NCBI GenBank assembly: GCA_028554755.1
Contig: JAPTOF010000025.1
Coordinates: forward strand, 7,117,501 to 7,181,500
Length of the DNA: 64,000 nt
From: Cordia subcordata
Taxonomy: Eukaryota > Streptophyta > Magnoliopsida > Boraginales > Cordiaceae
Direction of reading: 5' to 3'
The notes beneath the pieces were generated by a model that saw nothing but the letters and a program-made list of their open reading frames with translations, was not told where the DNA came from and made no database searches. The translations under genes were made by a program, and so were the position numbers. This document shows, in pieces, positions 11,404 through 23,261 of the stretch. The stretch's first letter is position 1; every line of letters starts with the position of its first letter.

Positions 11404-12490
11404 TTTTTTCTTGCTCTCCTTGTTTTGCGTATACCATCTCCCTCCATGGTAGATTAACAATTAATTGCAAGATAATGTGTATGTGAGAAGTCTTGGTGTA
11501 GTAGAACTCAGAGTATGAAATTGAAGTTGATGCATTAAATATGTCAAACAACATGATTTGAATATATAATTTTTTAGTCAAGTTGATTGAATAAATATTT
11601 ATAATGGAATAACAAATTTGATAACATGAAGATAAGCTTGTACAAATCAATGATTACATATTTTAGCCTTGTGAATAAAGGTGCATATACTCAAAGCAAG
11701 CAATAGACTTTTGAGACGATATTTTATATTAAATAGAGCAACTAAAAATATTTGAGAATATTTTGTAAAAGAATAATTACAAAAGACAAGTTTGTTTATA
11801 TCATAAAATTTATAAACATTAATTTTTAATTAAATAATATTAATATTTTTGAAGAATACTATTTAAAACTAATTCTTTTTCTTTAAGAATATATTTTAAA
11901 ACAAGTTTGATTATTCTAAAAAATAATTTTCATATATTTCTTCAAAAATTATTTTTTTCCAAAAATTAGTTTAATATTTTAAAATTACATTATAAAAATA
12001 ATTTTAGCTTGTTTAAAAGTATATTTTAATTAACATTTTGAAAACATACTTCTTTAGAAATTAAATTTAAATTATAATAATATTTTCAATTTTTAAAATT
12101 TATTTTTTTGAAAAATGATTTTAAAAATATTTTTTGAAAAATATTTTTAAAAATTATTTTAATAATTTCTTTTTCAAAAAAATATTAATGAGTTCATATT
12201 AATGTTTAAATATTTGTATGAGAATATGAATAAAAAATTCTGGAAACCTATTGTCATAGTATGAGAAAATCACTTTTTTTTACCCATAGTTGTAAAAATA
12301 GGTTAGTTTTTGTTCTTCTAAAAAATGAAAATAGAAACAAAAGAACTAATTTCTGAATTTTGATAAACAAAAATAGAAAATAAGAAACAACAATGACACC
12401 AATCAAATCCTTAGGGCTCATTTGGTATCACTGTCAAAAAATTTACAAACGAAAATAAAAATCTTAAATTAAAAACTGGTAACAATAATT
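11404..12490. other. Very AT-rich sequence with possible Tourist-like MITE ends
   Basis: No gene. About 11740-12240 is almost pure A/T with interleaved poly-A and poly-T runs. Near 12393-12434 two imperfect inverted ends face each other across TTA: the left one, reverse-complemented, is GGATTTGATTGGTGTCAT; the right one is GGGCTCATTTGGTATCAC. TTA is the usual target of PIF/Harbinger (Tourist) MITEs, so these may be ends of two decayed copies, but full elements were not traced. Confidence 0.35.
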
Positions 12491-13944
12491 ATTTTGTGTT
12501 TACACCCAAAATTTGCAATCAGTCGACCCGATGGTTGGAGGGTGAGATGTTAGAAGGAAGGGAGGCATTCCATGCTTAGAAGATCACAAGCAATCGGCCC
12601 AAGTGTCGAAGAAAGCAGGATGTCAAGAGTCCAAGGCTGACATCACGGCCTGCATTGATTTCAAGGCCAAACTTTAACCAGGAGACAATAAGTTGGTGCA
12701 TGGCAAGCATGTGTTCAATTCAAATAAGGAAGACCAAGCTGATAAAATGTATAGCATCAAAACAGAAGGGATGAAAATGGAGGAAGGAACTCGGTTAGCT
12801 CTAAGCAACCAGAAGATACTGGAATTATCAGCTAAGCATGAAGATTTCGGATGCAGCAACTATAATAGCTGGTCAGGCCAAGAAGAAAGGGTTTCCACAA
12901 CCACCATGCTTTGATCATATATTTATCCCTTAGCTTTTTAGCTTCGTAGCTCCATAGCTTAGTCCTATCATTAGTTTAGCTCGTAGCTTAGTCTTAGTAG
13001 CATAACGTTAACTTAGTCATATCTCAAACACCGCTATAATTCACTTTATGGCCTAGATTTTTCCTTTTCTACTATAATTCAGTTTATGACTTTGTTTTAA
13101 TTAAGTTTATGGCCTTTCCAACTTTAGCTACAATTAGCTTTATGGCTTGGCTCTTTTATTTTATAGGTGTAGAACCTGATGAGGATGTTAACCCATGCAC
13201 GTCAAACCCAAGGAGGTTTAGTTATTGGTGTCCTAGGTTGCAAAAGCTTCAAAAGAAGCGACAAGTAGATTAGAGACTTATCAGATGCTCGCTGGAAAGA
13301 GGTATCTAATCAACCCTCAGTAAGCACTGGATATTTAGTACTTTATGTGTATCTGATGCCGTCAAGAGTTATCACAGACCAAAAGACATCTGACTGAGGG
13401 CAACTCTTCATCAAGATTGACAAGGCAATGAAAAGGTGAACAAAGACGATCAAAGCTAGGCTTGGCAATGCAACAAAAGCCCTTGAGTTCGTAGGAGAAC
13501 GATAGCTAGACATCGATAATCATCAGTCTGAACGGCAGGACTATTGTTGGGTCAAAGACGAGGAGCACACTGGGTTACACCCTACTTCCAGGGTCAAGCG
13601 AGAACACCTTTCGGTCCTCCAAAGGTTGCCATTGCTTGAAGGACATTATAAGGGAAGATAGGGGGCGTTGACAGTTAATCAGACGTAGCAATCCATCTTA
13701 GGGTCACCACCCAAGCAATTTATCCCTGATAGGTTCATTAGGAGGCTGGGGCCAAAGACACTAGAGGTAACAGTTACAATTCGATTATGAAATTCTTATT
13801 ATACTAGTGTTATTACAGGTCCATAATAGGGGTAGAAATGCGCCAAGACGTATAGGCCTCTAGTTAGGCATGTGGTTGAATAGAACGTAGCAGCCTCATG
13901 ACTCAAACAAGCATCTTCATCAAAATCCAATACCTGTAGGATGA
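12491..13944. other. Unassigned sequence upstream of Tat-like gypsy #1
   Basis: No domain recognised. Base composition is more balanced than in the preceding region and resembles the degraded gypsy to its right, so this may be its leader and decayed gag. A 73-codon open frame at 12693-12914 is mixed-charge and matches no family I know. Around 12930-13170 an AGCTT(T)A(T/G)GGC/TAGCTTAG phrase recurs several times. No 5' LTR copy of the 22206 LTR is present. Confidence 0.35.
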
Positions 13945-14900
13945 CTAGAACCTAGAAACTAAGGTATTTGAGGAAGAAAGCAGTTGCAAAATTTGCCGAG
14001 AAGAGCGAGTAGAAACAACTCTTAGAGTAGCATTTGGACCCACAACCCCTTAATCCGAGTAAGAAGCAAGGAGTTGATGGTTTGGCGGAAGCTTGAGAAG
14101 ATGAATCGTGTTTGGTAGAACAAGGAAGAATCAAGAAGACTAGTGTAGACTTTGATGACGAGGAACCCAGAATCGATAAGATATAGGTAGATGCAATTGA
14201 GCTTTTGGTTAATATGGCTTTAACTTTGCCATTAAACTTCCAAGCACCCGACAATCAATGATCATGTCTGTAAGAGGATGTGTTCGAGGTAGGCATGCTG
14301 GAAACCTGGTTTGAAATCCTTATCAAACATAAGAAACCTCATGAGGAAGAAGACAGTGAAGTCTCTGATGTGTTGCAAATTTTAATCAAGCTGCCCCTTG
14401 TTCGCCTTTGTCAACGTGTAAGACCACTTTACATCTTGGCTCATTTTGAAGGACACCTGGTGACTAGATTACTGGTAGACAATGGAGTAGCGATCAATAT
14501 CACGCCTAGAGCCATAATGAAAAGGTTGAAGAAGTCTGAAGTAGACCTGTTGCATGCTGATATCCCTATAGTCAGTTTCACTTAGGAGGCTGTGAAACCA
14601 AAGAGTATGTTGCCAATAGAAGTCACTATGGGGAGCAAAACATCATGGGTGTGTTTTTAATAGTGGATTATGTAACACTTTGTTAAGGCAAGATTGGATC
14701 CATACCAGTATGTGTTTACCATCTTCTCTTCACAAATGTCTTATTTTGTAGAACAATGGTAAGCTGGAGCTAGTTCAGGCTGACGAAAGGCCTTTCTCAA
14801 TGAGTTCCAATATGGCCAAAGCATATTATTATGAAGATGGTGTTAGCCTATTAACTTTTACACTAGGGGCAACTTAGAGTAACCTCAGACCTTTTAAGCA
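13945..14900 (+). pseudogene. Gag tail and aspartic protease, Tat-like gypsy #1
   Basis: A long open stretch (best part 14280-14585) holds RPLYILAHFEGHLVTRLLV followed by DNG, the protease active site, at 14478-14486, then VAINITPRAI. Upstream, VDAIELLVNMALTLPLNFQ (about 14190-14245) is the linker usual in this branch. Downstream, past a frameshift, the DWIH...SSLHK, WNNGKLELVQADERPF and AKAYYYEDGV blocks (about 14690-14840) are recognisable. Stops at 14583 and later, plus frameshifts, disable it. The reading is cut at 15099 by the solo LTR. Confidence 0.7.
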
Positions 14901-15099
14901 TTTCAAAGACGAAAGTTGTTGAATCGCAGAGACAGCGTCGAACAACCATGAGTCGTCCTTCATCGACCTTGGAGGGCTATGCGCAAACAGTGGGAAAGTA
15001 GCTAGGATTGAGGCCTCCAAAAATCATAATGTCTTCCACTTCGCCGACTATGTCTATGAGGACGAAGATGGAAGATTTACAACCTGCCCTGAAGAAGCT

Positions 15100-16747
15100 T
15101 GATATCACTATTTGAGCACAAGCCTAAATAGCCCGCAAGTGCACGGGACGTGTGTAGTACAGTGTGTGCAAGTGCGGGGTCGAATCCACAGGGAGGCTAC
15201 CTTAGTTTAGTCTCTATGTGCTCGGGTGCCTTAAACTAGCTACGTGCGTGTGTGTACTTACTTTGGGATGGAAGGGAGCTCGGAAAAAGAAAAATAAAAA
15301 CTAATCTATGGAGGAACTTAAAGGAGCCAAACTAAGGAAGGAAACACTAATAAAGAAGAAGGGGACCTAGGGTGATTGCATTGCAGCTAGACTTGGGCTA
15401 TGATAACGGATGAGGTCTATCTAAGGCTCGGGACTTCTATTGCCGTTGTGTTGATCGGGGGCTCTCTTAACCAATACTCGTGGTTCAACCCGTTAGCTGG
15501 ATTTAAAGCTAAGGGCCAATCCCTCCTAGCCTACGCAATCCGTGCTTAGAACTTATCTTCTTGGCTGGATTTAAAGCCAAGGACTAGCACCTAAACACTA
15601 CGTGATATTAAAGCTCGATTAACCAACACTAACGTGAGTGAGGGATACTCTAGTATAGGTTAACTTATCCGCTTGGCTGGATTTAAAGCCAAGGACTAGC
15701 ACCTAAACTCGACTAAGCAAAGCATGTAACCTATTAACTGGATTTAAAGCTAAAGCCTACTCTACTAAGCAAAGCCATGAGATTAAGCACAATCACATCA
15801 CCCAAATAAGTAGATAAGAGCAGTTGAAGCACAAATAACACAGGCATATTCACTTAGGCATTTTAACAAACACATAGACATGTTTGATTTCCAATACATA
15901 GACATATTGAATCATGCCATAAATTTATGTAAATAAACATGTATTAAGAGCCAAAGATCTACACAAATCCATTATTCAAAGCCCTAATCTAATATACAAC
16001 AATAATCAACCCTAAATCTAGCCTAATCTAGCAACATATTTACAAGAAATAGAGAAAGAACAAGAAGAACTTCCCTAAATTCTTGCTTCCAAATCCGTAC
16101 AAATCCTTCAAATCTTTGTTTAACGCTTCAATCCTAGCTTGGTGTGGGGTTTAGATGGTGGTTTAGGGTGTTTTGTGAAGTGGGCAAAGGGTTAGGGTTT
16201 ATTAGGATTTAAGAAATAAAAGTTCCTCCCCTGAAAATGAGCTGAAACGAGCTTTTTATGGATTTCTTCAGCGCATAGCTGGTCGACCGGCTCCTCTTTC
16301 TTGCTCGACCGGCTCCTCTTTCTTGCTCGACCGGCTTCAATCATGATGCTCTCTGGACTGGCCAGTTGACATAGCCGGTCGACCGGCTTCTTGAGGAACT
16401 CGACCGGCTTCAATCTTTTATTCTCTGGAGTGACCGGTCGACCTAGAGGGTCGACCGGCTCTTCTTCAAAGTCGACCGGCTGGATCAGAATGATCTTTTC
16501 TTTATTTCTTTTCTTCCGGTCTTCATCCGTTAGCTCATTTCTTCCTCGCATAAGCTTGAACCCTTCCAAAACACTCCTAGAACATGGAATAAAACACTTA
16601 GTATAGTATTTATGCACCTAAATACATTATGTACAAATATTAACAAATATGCATAAACTTTATACTAAGCGCACTCAATTATACTCTAAACACCCTTAAA
16701 TATGCATGCAAAAACTAGATGCAAACATGCACAAATGACACACATCA
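15100..16747 (-). repeat. Solo LTR of an Athila-like gypsy element, TSD AAGCT
   Basis: On the minus strand it starts TGATGTGTGTCATTTG and ends TAGTGATATCA. It is flanked by a perfect 5-bp duplication, AAGCT, at 15095-15099 and 16748-16752, and the Tat gypsy reading resumes directly after it. No internal region is present, so it is a solo LTR left by LTR-LTR recombination. It contains four short inverted repeats built on GGATTTAAAGC (15493-15753) and a cluster of seven TCGACCGGC words (16283-16480), three of them 22 bp apart. Confidence 0.88.
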
Positions 16748-16752
16748 AAGCT

Positions 16753-18290
16753 CGATGATGTAAGAGCTGAGGTGTAGGATCCCTTGGAAGAAGACTTCCT
16801 GGGAGAAGATGGTAGTCGGCCTACCTACGTCAACAGCCTGCTACCACCAGAGCTAAAGGCTGACATAATTCAAGTCCTGAAGGAATTCTCAAACTGTTTT
16901 GCTTGGGATTATTTTGAGATGCCTGGGTTAGATCAAAGATCTATAAAGCATAGGTTTTCAATCAAGAAAGGATTCAAACCATACAAGCAACCCTTTCGGC
17001 AAATGGAGAAAAGTGTGATACGGATGGTAAAAGATGAAACTGAAAGACTTCTAAATACAGGTTTCATTAAGCTAGCTAGGTAGTTGGAATGGTTGTCCAA
17101 CATAGTCCCGTGATCGAGAAGAATAGAAAAGTCAGGGTTTGTATTGACTTAAGGAATCTCAATACAGCTTCAGCTAAGAACGAATACGCTATGCCAGCAG
17201 TAGATTTGCTTGTCGATTTTTCATCTGCCCATAGGTTTCTTTAATTCATGGATGGACACTTGGGATACAACCAAATATTCCTATAGAAGGAGGATGTATC
17301 GAAGACAATGTTTAGATGCCGGGGGGCGTTGGACACTTACGAGTAGGTGGTTATGCCATTCGGGTTGAAAAATGTAAGTGCTATGTATCAAGGGGCTATG
17401 AATCTCATTTTTCATGACATGATTGTCAAGTTCATGAAGGTTTACATCTATGATGTTGGGTCAAACCTAGTTCAAAAGAAAGTCACCAAGCAGACTTGCG
17501 GAGAGTATTCTTGTGAATGAGGAAGTACAATCTTAAGATAAATCCCCGTAAGTGTGCTTTTAGAGTCTCTGCAGGGTATTTCTTGGGTTTCTTGGTTTAC
17601 TAGTAGGGGATCAAAATGGATGTCGATAAGGCGAAAGCTATCATTAATGCAGCACCACCACAAAATAAGAAGGAGCTCTAGTGATTAATGGGTTAGATTA
17701 ATTTCTTAAGAATTCATCTCCAACATTGCAGGGACGATAAGGTCGTTCTCACCCTTACTCAAGCTAAAGAATGAAGCTGAGTTCATTTAGCAAGGGGAGC
17801 ACTAATGAGCTTTTGCAGAAATTAAGAAGTACCACACCAAGCCGCTGATCTTGGTATCACCCAGTAAGGATAGGCCACTAAAGCTGTATTTGTCGGTCGC
17901 AGAGGAATGTATAGGGAGCTATTGGTGCAAGATAATGAACAAGCCATTTATTATCTTTGCTAAGCATTGACTAAGGTCTAGCGAAGATATTCGCCAATCA
18001 AAAAACTTTGTTTCTCTTTGTTCTACACATGTAATAAATTGCATCATTATATTCTGTCTACTACTTTTATGGTTATCTCTAAGACTGATGTTATAAAATA
18101 TATGCTAACATGGCCAGTCCTTCAAGGCGAAATTAGCAAATGGATTCTTATGCTATCTGAGTTCACTCTTCGTTAGTCCTTTAAAAGTCACTAAAGGGCA
18201 AGCCTTAGCTGATTTTCTAGCTGATCATCCTTGCCTTGACTTGGGAAACCCACTAGATAAGGAAGTTCAGATAGGGATGATCGAGCTTCA
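16753..18290 (+). pseudogene. pol: Reverse transcriptase region, Tat-like gypsy #1
   Basis: The pre-RT block (about 16784-17083) has VLKEFSNCFAWDYFEMPGL, HRFSIKKGFKPYKQPFRQM and the RLLNTGFIK block. After a stop at 17081 the RT palm follows with NRKVRVCIDLRNLN-like and GHLGYNQIFL-like blocks (about 17125-17290) and the MPFGLKN block (about 17350). The catalytic box at 17443-17454 reads Y-I-Y-D instead of Y-I-D-D, so the first catalytic Asp is lost. KYNLKINPRKCAF and FLGFLV blocks (about 17520-17600) close the RT. Many stops. Confidence 0.75.
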
Positions 18291-18705
18291 ACCTTGGACA
18301 TTCTTCTTTGATGGATCAAAGTCAGAAGCCATTTTAAGGGTTGGCATTATCTTGAAATCTCCTCGGGGAGTTAAAACTGAACCACATTTCCAGTTGGGGT
18401 TCCCTTGCTCAAATAATTAGGTAGAGTACGAGGCACTGATTATTGGGTTAGTGATCTTAGCCGGAACGGAAGTGATGGTAGTCAAAGTTATTAGTGACTC
18501 CTAACTTATTGTAAAGCAATTGATGGGCGATTACAAGTGCATTAGTTTGACGTTGGAAAAATACCATGCCAAAGTAATGGGCTTGCTCAACCAATTTTCG
18601 AAGGTGATTTTGGAAAGTAATCCCAGGGACTGTAATGAGGTTGCTAACGAGTTAGCGCAATTAGCATCTAGAGTACGAATTGTTAAGGGAACCGATAAGT
18701 GACTT
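18291..18705 (+). pseudogene. pol: RNase H, Tat-like gypsy #1
   Basis: WTFFFDGSKSEA (about 18295) carries the first catalytic Asp, VEYEALIIGL (about 18421) the Glu, and VISDSQLIVKQL (about 18490) the next Asp, with one stop near 18418 and one near 18502. The distal part, 18520-18702, is open: GDYKCISLTLEKYHAKV then NEVANELAQLAS, the usual end of Tat-type RNase H. This would degrade the RNA of the RNA/DNA hybrid. Confidence 0.75.
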
Positions 18706-19972
18706 ATGGTAATTCATAGAAGAGAGTTCCCGTCAGTGATGCACGAGCCAGAGACAGAGGTGTTTCCGGTGTCTATTAGTGATGTTGATTGGAGACTACC
18801 TATCATCTTTTATTTATAGGATCCGAACGGACGGATAGATCAAAGGACACAGTTAAAGGCGACAAGATACATCCTGTTGGCTAAAGAGCTGTACAAGCAG
18901 AGTCCAAATGGTTGCTATTAAGATGTTTGGGTAGGGACAAGGCTTTACAAGAGATGGCTAAAGTACATGAAATGATGTGTGTGGCACATCAATCAGGACT
19001 GCAAATACAATTGCCATTAAGAAGACATGGGTATGACTACCCAGTCTAAAGGGCACCAGCTTTAAAGTTACACCTAATGGTTAAACACTGGCCCATTTCT
19101 GCAATGGGCTATTAACCTTATTAAGAAGATTCGGCCAGCTTCTTCTAAGGGTCATACATTTATCATCATGGCCATAGACTACTTCGTCAAGTTGGTTAAA
19201 GCAGTACCGTTAAGGAAGGTCGGCCAGGATGACATCATTGAATTCCTTGAGAAGTAGATTACTCATAGATTCAAAATACCTGAGACGTTAACAACAAGTC
19301 AAGGAATGGTTTTCATGGGCAAGAGAGTTGTTGATTTTGCCACTAACATGAAATTCACAATCACCAACTCAACACTTTACTTCTACTAGGGTAATGGCCA
19401 GGCCAAAGCATCTAACAAAGTTATCATCTCAAACATCCAGAAAATAGTAGAGGAAAATCCTTGGTACTGGCATAAGAAATTGTTGGACACTCTATGGGCG
19501 CATCGTGCCGCCAAGAAAGGAAGCACTGTTACCTCACTTTACTTGCTTACATATGGCCATGATGCGATGATTCCAGTGGAGACAGAGACCAGGTCATTGT
19601 GAGTGGCTTGCCAGGGGAAAATGGATGTAGTTGAGTATAGAGATATAATGCTTTCTAACCTGGAAGATCTAAACAAGCAAAGGCCTATGCCTTTAGATAA
19701 TATTGAAGCCTAGAGAATAAAGGTTACCAGGGCTTACAATAGAAAGGTCAAGGTTATCTTTTACGCCAGGAGACTTAGTTTGGAAACTTATCCTTCATAT
19801 TGGGCAAAAGGACGATGAGTTGGACAAATGGTCTCCGACTTCAGAAGGACCGTTCATGGTGGATGAAGTATTACTTGGGGGCACCTATAGGTTAAGGACC
19901 CTAGAGGGGGTATTACATCATTCATGGTCCGCTAATGGGAAATATTTGAAGCCTTGTTATCTTGATTCTTGA
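18706..19972 (+). pseudogene. pol: Integrase, Tat-like gypsy #1
   Basis: The zinc-binding start is badly decayed (about 18890-19070). The core shows GPFLQWAINLIKKI and HTFIIMAIDYFVK (first Asp, about 19177). The second catalytic Asp is replaced: TDNG-type reads T-S-Q-G (about 19294-19305). The third site, usually GQAEASNK, reads GQAKASNK (about 19400), so the Glu is Lys. The C-terminal AYNRKVK and LRTLEG blocks and HHSWSANGKYLKPCY close the frame at TGA 19970-19972. Non-functional. Confidence 0.75.
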
Positions 19973-20450
19973 GAGGTAGCAAGGAGACGGGTTCAAGGAG
20001 TTTCCGATTCTTCTCTTAGTTAAATCTTCTCTTCTTTGAATTCTCAGTCTTCATCAATTTTCTTCCCTCTTTATTCCTCTTAAATTTCAGCCTCTCAAAC
20101 ACAACCCCTCAAACATAGAAAAACAATTTGAATCTTTTCTTTTACCCTCACAAGTACCAACATCTTAGATACACCCTATTACACAAAGAATGATAAAAAG
20201 CAATGATAGTCATACATAGCATCATTCAAAAAGAAGGTTTGGTGACTGACCTCAATCCATGATTACAAAATAAAGAGTGACAGGCTAATTGGTGCTAAAC
20301 TATTAGGCTATTAACCATTTACCAAACAAAGCTGAGATGGCTAAAAAGGTTGATAGCCTATGAAGAGGAACCAGAGAGAAAAGCAAGAAAGGAGGAGAGA
20401 AGGGTTTACCATTGCTCCTCTGTGGAACACAGTAGTAGTGAAAAAGTCTT
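19973..20450 (+). other. Spacer between integrase and antisense ORF, Tat-like #1
   Basis: Pyrimidine-rich non-coding sequence (about 20010-20150) then mixed DNA. No domain seen on either strand. In Tat-type elements with an antisense ORF, the two coding strands converge in a spacer of this kind. Confidence 0.45.
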
Positions 20451-21500
20451 CTTTTCTTTTTCCCATCTAAGGGCCTTCGACTACAAATCCATTAAAACCG
20501 TGTAAAAGTCCAGATAGTCCAGTAGAATAGCGACAGTGGGAAAAGCCTTTTCTTTCAATTGCTATTCTGCACTGGATTCTTGCTTTTGGGCAGTAGCCAG
20601 TTCGCTCTTTAACTTGGATATTAATGCTCTACAATTTTTCAATTCATCAGGAAGCAAGGACTTGTGATGCTTGGCTTGCTTTCGGAGTTCGCAAATCTCA
20701 TCTAATTCCCTTGACAAAGTGACCAAGTTGGCTTTGTCACGTTGGATTTCACTCAAGGTGGAGTTAGCCTAGGTTCAATACGAAATTAGATATTTGAGTT
20801 TCGTCTTCAAAGTAGCAGCTCCTAACTTCAGTCTAGAGGATTCAGTGGTGGCGGTGGACAATAAATCTAAAGCTGTCTAGAATTGGGTGAATTAGGGCAA
20901 AGAACACAGAGAACTAAGAGGAAGTATGGCAGTAGTTCTAAGGATATTCACACAAGCATCAAGATCAGAGATCCTTGATGATCATAGTTGGGTGTACAAA
21001 CAAAGAAGTTGGAAAAGAAGCACTGATCAACAAGTGAGAATAAATCTTCTGTAGAAGTGCCTAGATTAGTGGCTAAGAATCTAGCCGGGTCAAAAAAGAT
21101 TGTGCAAAAATCAGAACTAAAAGCCTAAAAAGGGTTATGTGGCAGTACCATCCATAAATTGAATCAAGGGACACATGCAAAAGGGGAAAGAAAACATACA
21201 AAAGGACCAGCCAGTTAAGAATGCATGATCAGCCAGTGAAGAAGAGTATCTGGTGGTCTCAGCTCTGTCACCAGATGAGAAAGTGAAGAAGAGAGCTACT
21301 AGAGTTGTTGAAGCAATAGGAGCCTGAAAAGAAAGGTTGATAAGACAATTGATTCAGTTGAAATCCCAAGACGAGTAAGGTAAATACCTTTTTAGAAGCT
21401 TGCGCAAGTAGGCAAGCACTTATACACCTCGGGGCTGTTGGAGCAACCAGAGAGTTGTTCAAGGGTTCATCATGATTGTAGGACCTCTTTATGGACATTG
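20451..21500 (-). pseudogene. Antisense accessory ORF, coiled-coil part, Tat-like gypsy #1
   Basis: On the minus strand a coiled-coil is clear: reading from about 20870 down to 20562, LLSTATTESSRLKLG, then after stops SEIQRDKANLVTLSRELDE, LRKQAKHHKSLL and LISKLKSELATAQKQE. The last part continues past the stop into FPTVAILLDYLDFYTVLM (about 20470-20530). Position (between integrase and 3' LTR) and orientation match the antisense ORF known in Retand/Tat-type gypsy elements; gypsy #2 in this window has the same arrangement. Another minus frame at 21268-21498 may be its N-terminal part but has no motif. Function of this protein is unknown. Confidence 0.6.
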
Positions 21501-22205
21501 AAGCTCCTAAAGGATTTTGGATTTCTCCTATAGGAACGGGGAGTCAGAAGGGCAACATTAACAGAAAGGAAGAGGAAAAAAAGACAAGTACTTAGAGCCC
21601 TAATTGCTCGATGCTTGAACCTAAGGATAGGAATAGGAGAAGTGGTGGCAGCATCAAAGTGAAGGTCAGCAATCAGATAGTTGAGAACGAGATAGGTTGG
21701 TTCTGAAAAAACTTGAGCGCCATATTACCGCCACTAGACTTCAAATCAAGGTAAGCATTCAAGCTAAAATTCAGCTTCGCAGAGTTTAACCGTGGCTTCT
21801 AATCCAGAAATAACTTTCATCACTTTCTCAGAGTCTGAGGGTTGTTAAAAGGTGACCCTTAAGACGAATTCTGATTGGCCGAAAAAGGAAGCGGGATGGG
21901 GACGCTCTAGGCATAATCAAGCTGTCGGGCTGCAATATATGGTTGATAGACTTCTGACCCACAGGAACTTTTTGCCCCAGGAAGAACGTCGAAAGGATGA
22001 CTGCACTAGCGAGACTTTAGAGACGACAGAAAGAATCTTTGAGAGCAAAGGAAAAAACTCTTGATTCAAGGAAAAGAAGCGCGACGAAATAGAAATAAGA
22101 AAGCAAAAAAGAAAGGATAATGCAAGAATAACTATTCATACCACTTGATGATCAGGAAAGCATTTAGTGACATCTAGACACAGCATGCCTCTAAATGAGG
22201 GCTAA
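21501..22205 (+). other. 3' spacer and purine tract, Tat-like gypsy #1
   Basis: Mostly purine-rich sequence without a recognised domain. A 70-codon plus frame (21852-22064) is highly charged and unassigned. The stretch ends with AAATGAGGGCTAA just before the LTR, a good candidate for the polypurine tract. Confidence 0.45.
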
Positions 22206-22613
22206 TGATATGGAATCGGGTAGAGCAGCCAAAGTGGTCCGGAACATCCCGATTAGAGAGATTAGAGAAAGACCTGATCGATCCCCCTGAGAAGACCCTC
22301 GATGGCATCCTTGCTGTATCCGATCATCGTCTAGTGGACATAACAAGTAACACATGTGTCCCCTACCCACAAACTATAAATAGGACCTCCTTATACCTAA
22401 ATAAGGTAACTCCACTATTCTCACTACATTAAATCAAAAAGTTTCTCTAAAGAGTAAAACTGACTTAGGCATTGGAGACTCTTCAGTCGGTACCACACCG
22501 GTGCCTAATTTCTTTGTTTTGCAGACTACAATCCATCAAAGAAGATCACCAAAAGATTATCTAATTCTTTGCAGGATCATTTACCTTTTATTATTTTACT
22601 AATAAAATTATCA
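22206..22613 (+). repeat. 3' LTR of Tat-like gypsy #1
   Basis: Starts TGATATGGAATC after the purine tract. It has an ACTATAAATAGG promoter at about 22373-22384, then TGACTTAGGCATTGGAG, an imperfect hairpin GGTACC-ACACC-GGTGCC (about 22489-22505) and TTTGTTTTGCAG. The last three features form the conserved R-U5 block of Tat-type LTRs, also present in gypsy #2. End placed at TTATCA (22613), which pairs with the TGATA start; this end is tentative. Confidence 0.7.
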
Positions 22614-23261
22614 GTAGACGAATTACACGTTTCAACCATATAGACATGGTCCCCAACTACATGGTAATCAATAGAGATGAAGATGTCAGCCAAAAAAGCA
22701 AGATGTAGGGGAGAACGAAAGTTCTGTGGTTGTTACTTTATATAATAGTTTAGTCATATTACATGCATGTAACTATTTTATTTAAAAAGTTTATAATTTT
22801 AAATCATATAAAAAAATTATATAATATATATAATAAAAATTTTGAGTATACTTATTTATATATTTATATTTAAATGTCTTGTAGAAAAATTATAATACAT
22901 TGATTAAGTTCATTGACTATAAGATGGAAGCAAAAAGCAAATACACTATCAAAATAGTTTTATAGTAATTTAACCTTACAATAATACAACTTGAATTATT
23001 TTTTTTTTAAATTTAAACCCATGATCAATAGTTATTGGTATTAAAATATTAATATGAAAAAAAGTAAAATCATGTATGATATTTTAATGTACAAAAAGAT
23101 AAATGATCCAAATTAAATTATAAAAAAATATAAAACATAAAATTATAAGACCAACTAATGTGATAAAGTGAGGAAGAAATTTTTATAACTTAGTAATTCG
23201 AGAATATAAAACTGCAAAAGAAATGTAAAAGGCTATATTTGTATAACACTAACTTAGAATC
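22614..23261. other. AT-rich sequence between elements
   Basis: No gene or repeat recognised. Strongly AT-rich from about 22740. It lies where the missing first part of the copia #2 5' LTR should be, so that LTR was truncated or replaced here. Confidence 0.45.

Larger units (their letters stand above)
13945..22613 (+). mobile_element. Tat-like Ty3/gypsy element #1, decayed
   Basis: Order on the plus strand: gag tail and protease, (solo LTR insertion), RT, RNase H, integrase, an antisense ORF, 3' LTR. The gypsy order (RT before integrase), the DNGVAINI-type protease, the EMPGL pre-RT block and the antisense ORF between integrase and 3' LTR fit the Tat branch. Left border is not defined; no 5' LTR found. 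Stops are very frequent and catalytic residues are lost in RT and integrase, so it is an old copy. Confidence 0.75.

Noticed and set aside
16192..16617. 141-codon minus frame with repeated PVD motifs in the solo LTR
   Set aside because: It arises because the TCGACCGG repeat happens to be open in that frame. It lies wholly inside an LTR, and the same words in other LTRs do not keep the frame.
22614..23261. Remnant 3' LTR of Tat-like #2 in minus orientation
   Set aside because: The Tat R-U5 block (hairpin plus TTTTGCAG) is absent on the minus strand here; the only such block nearby is in plus orientation and belongs to Tat-like #1.
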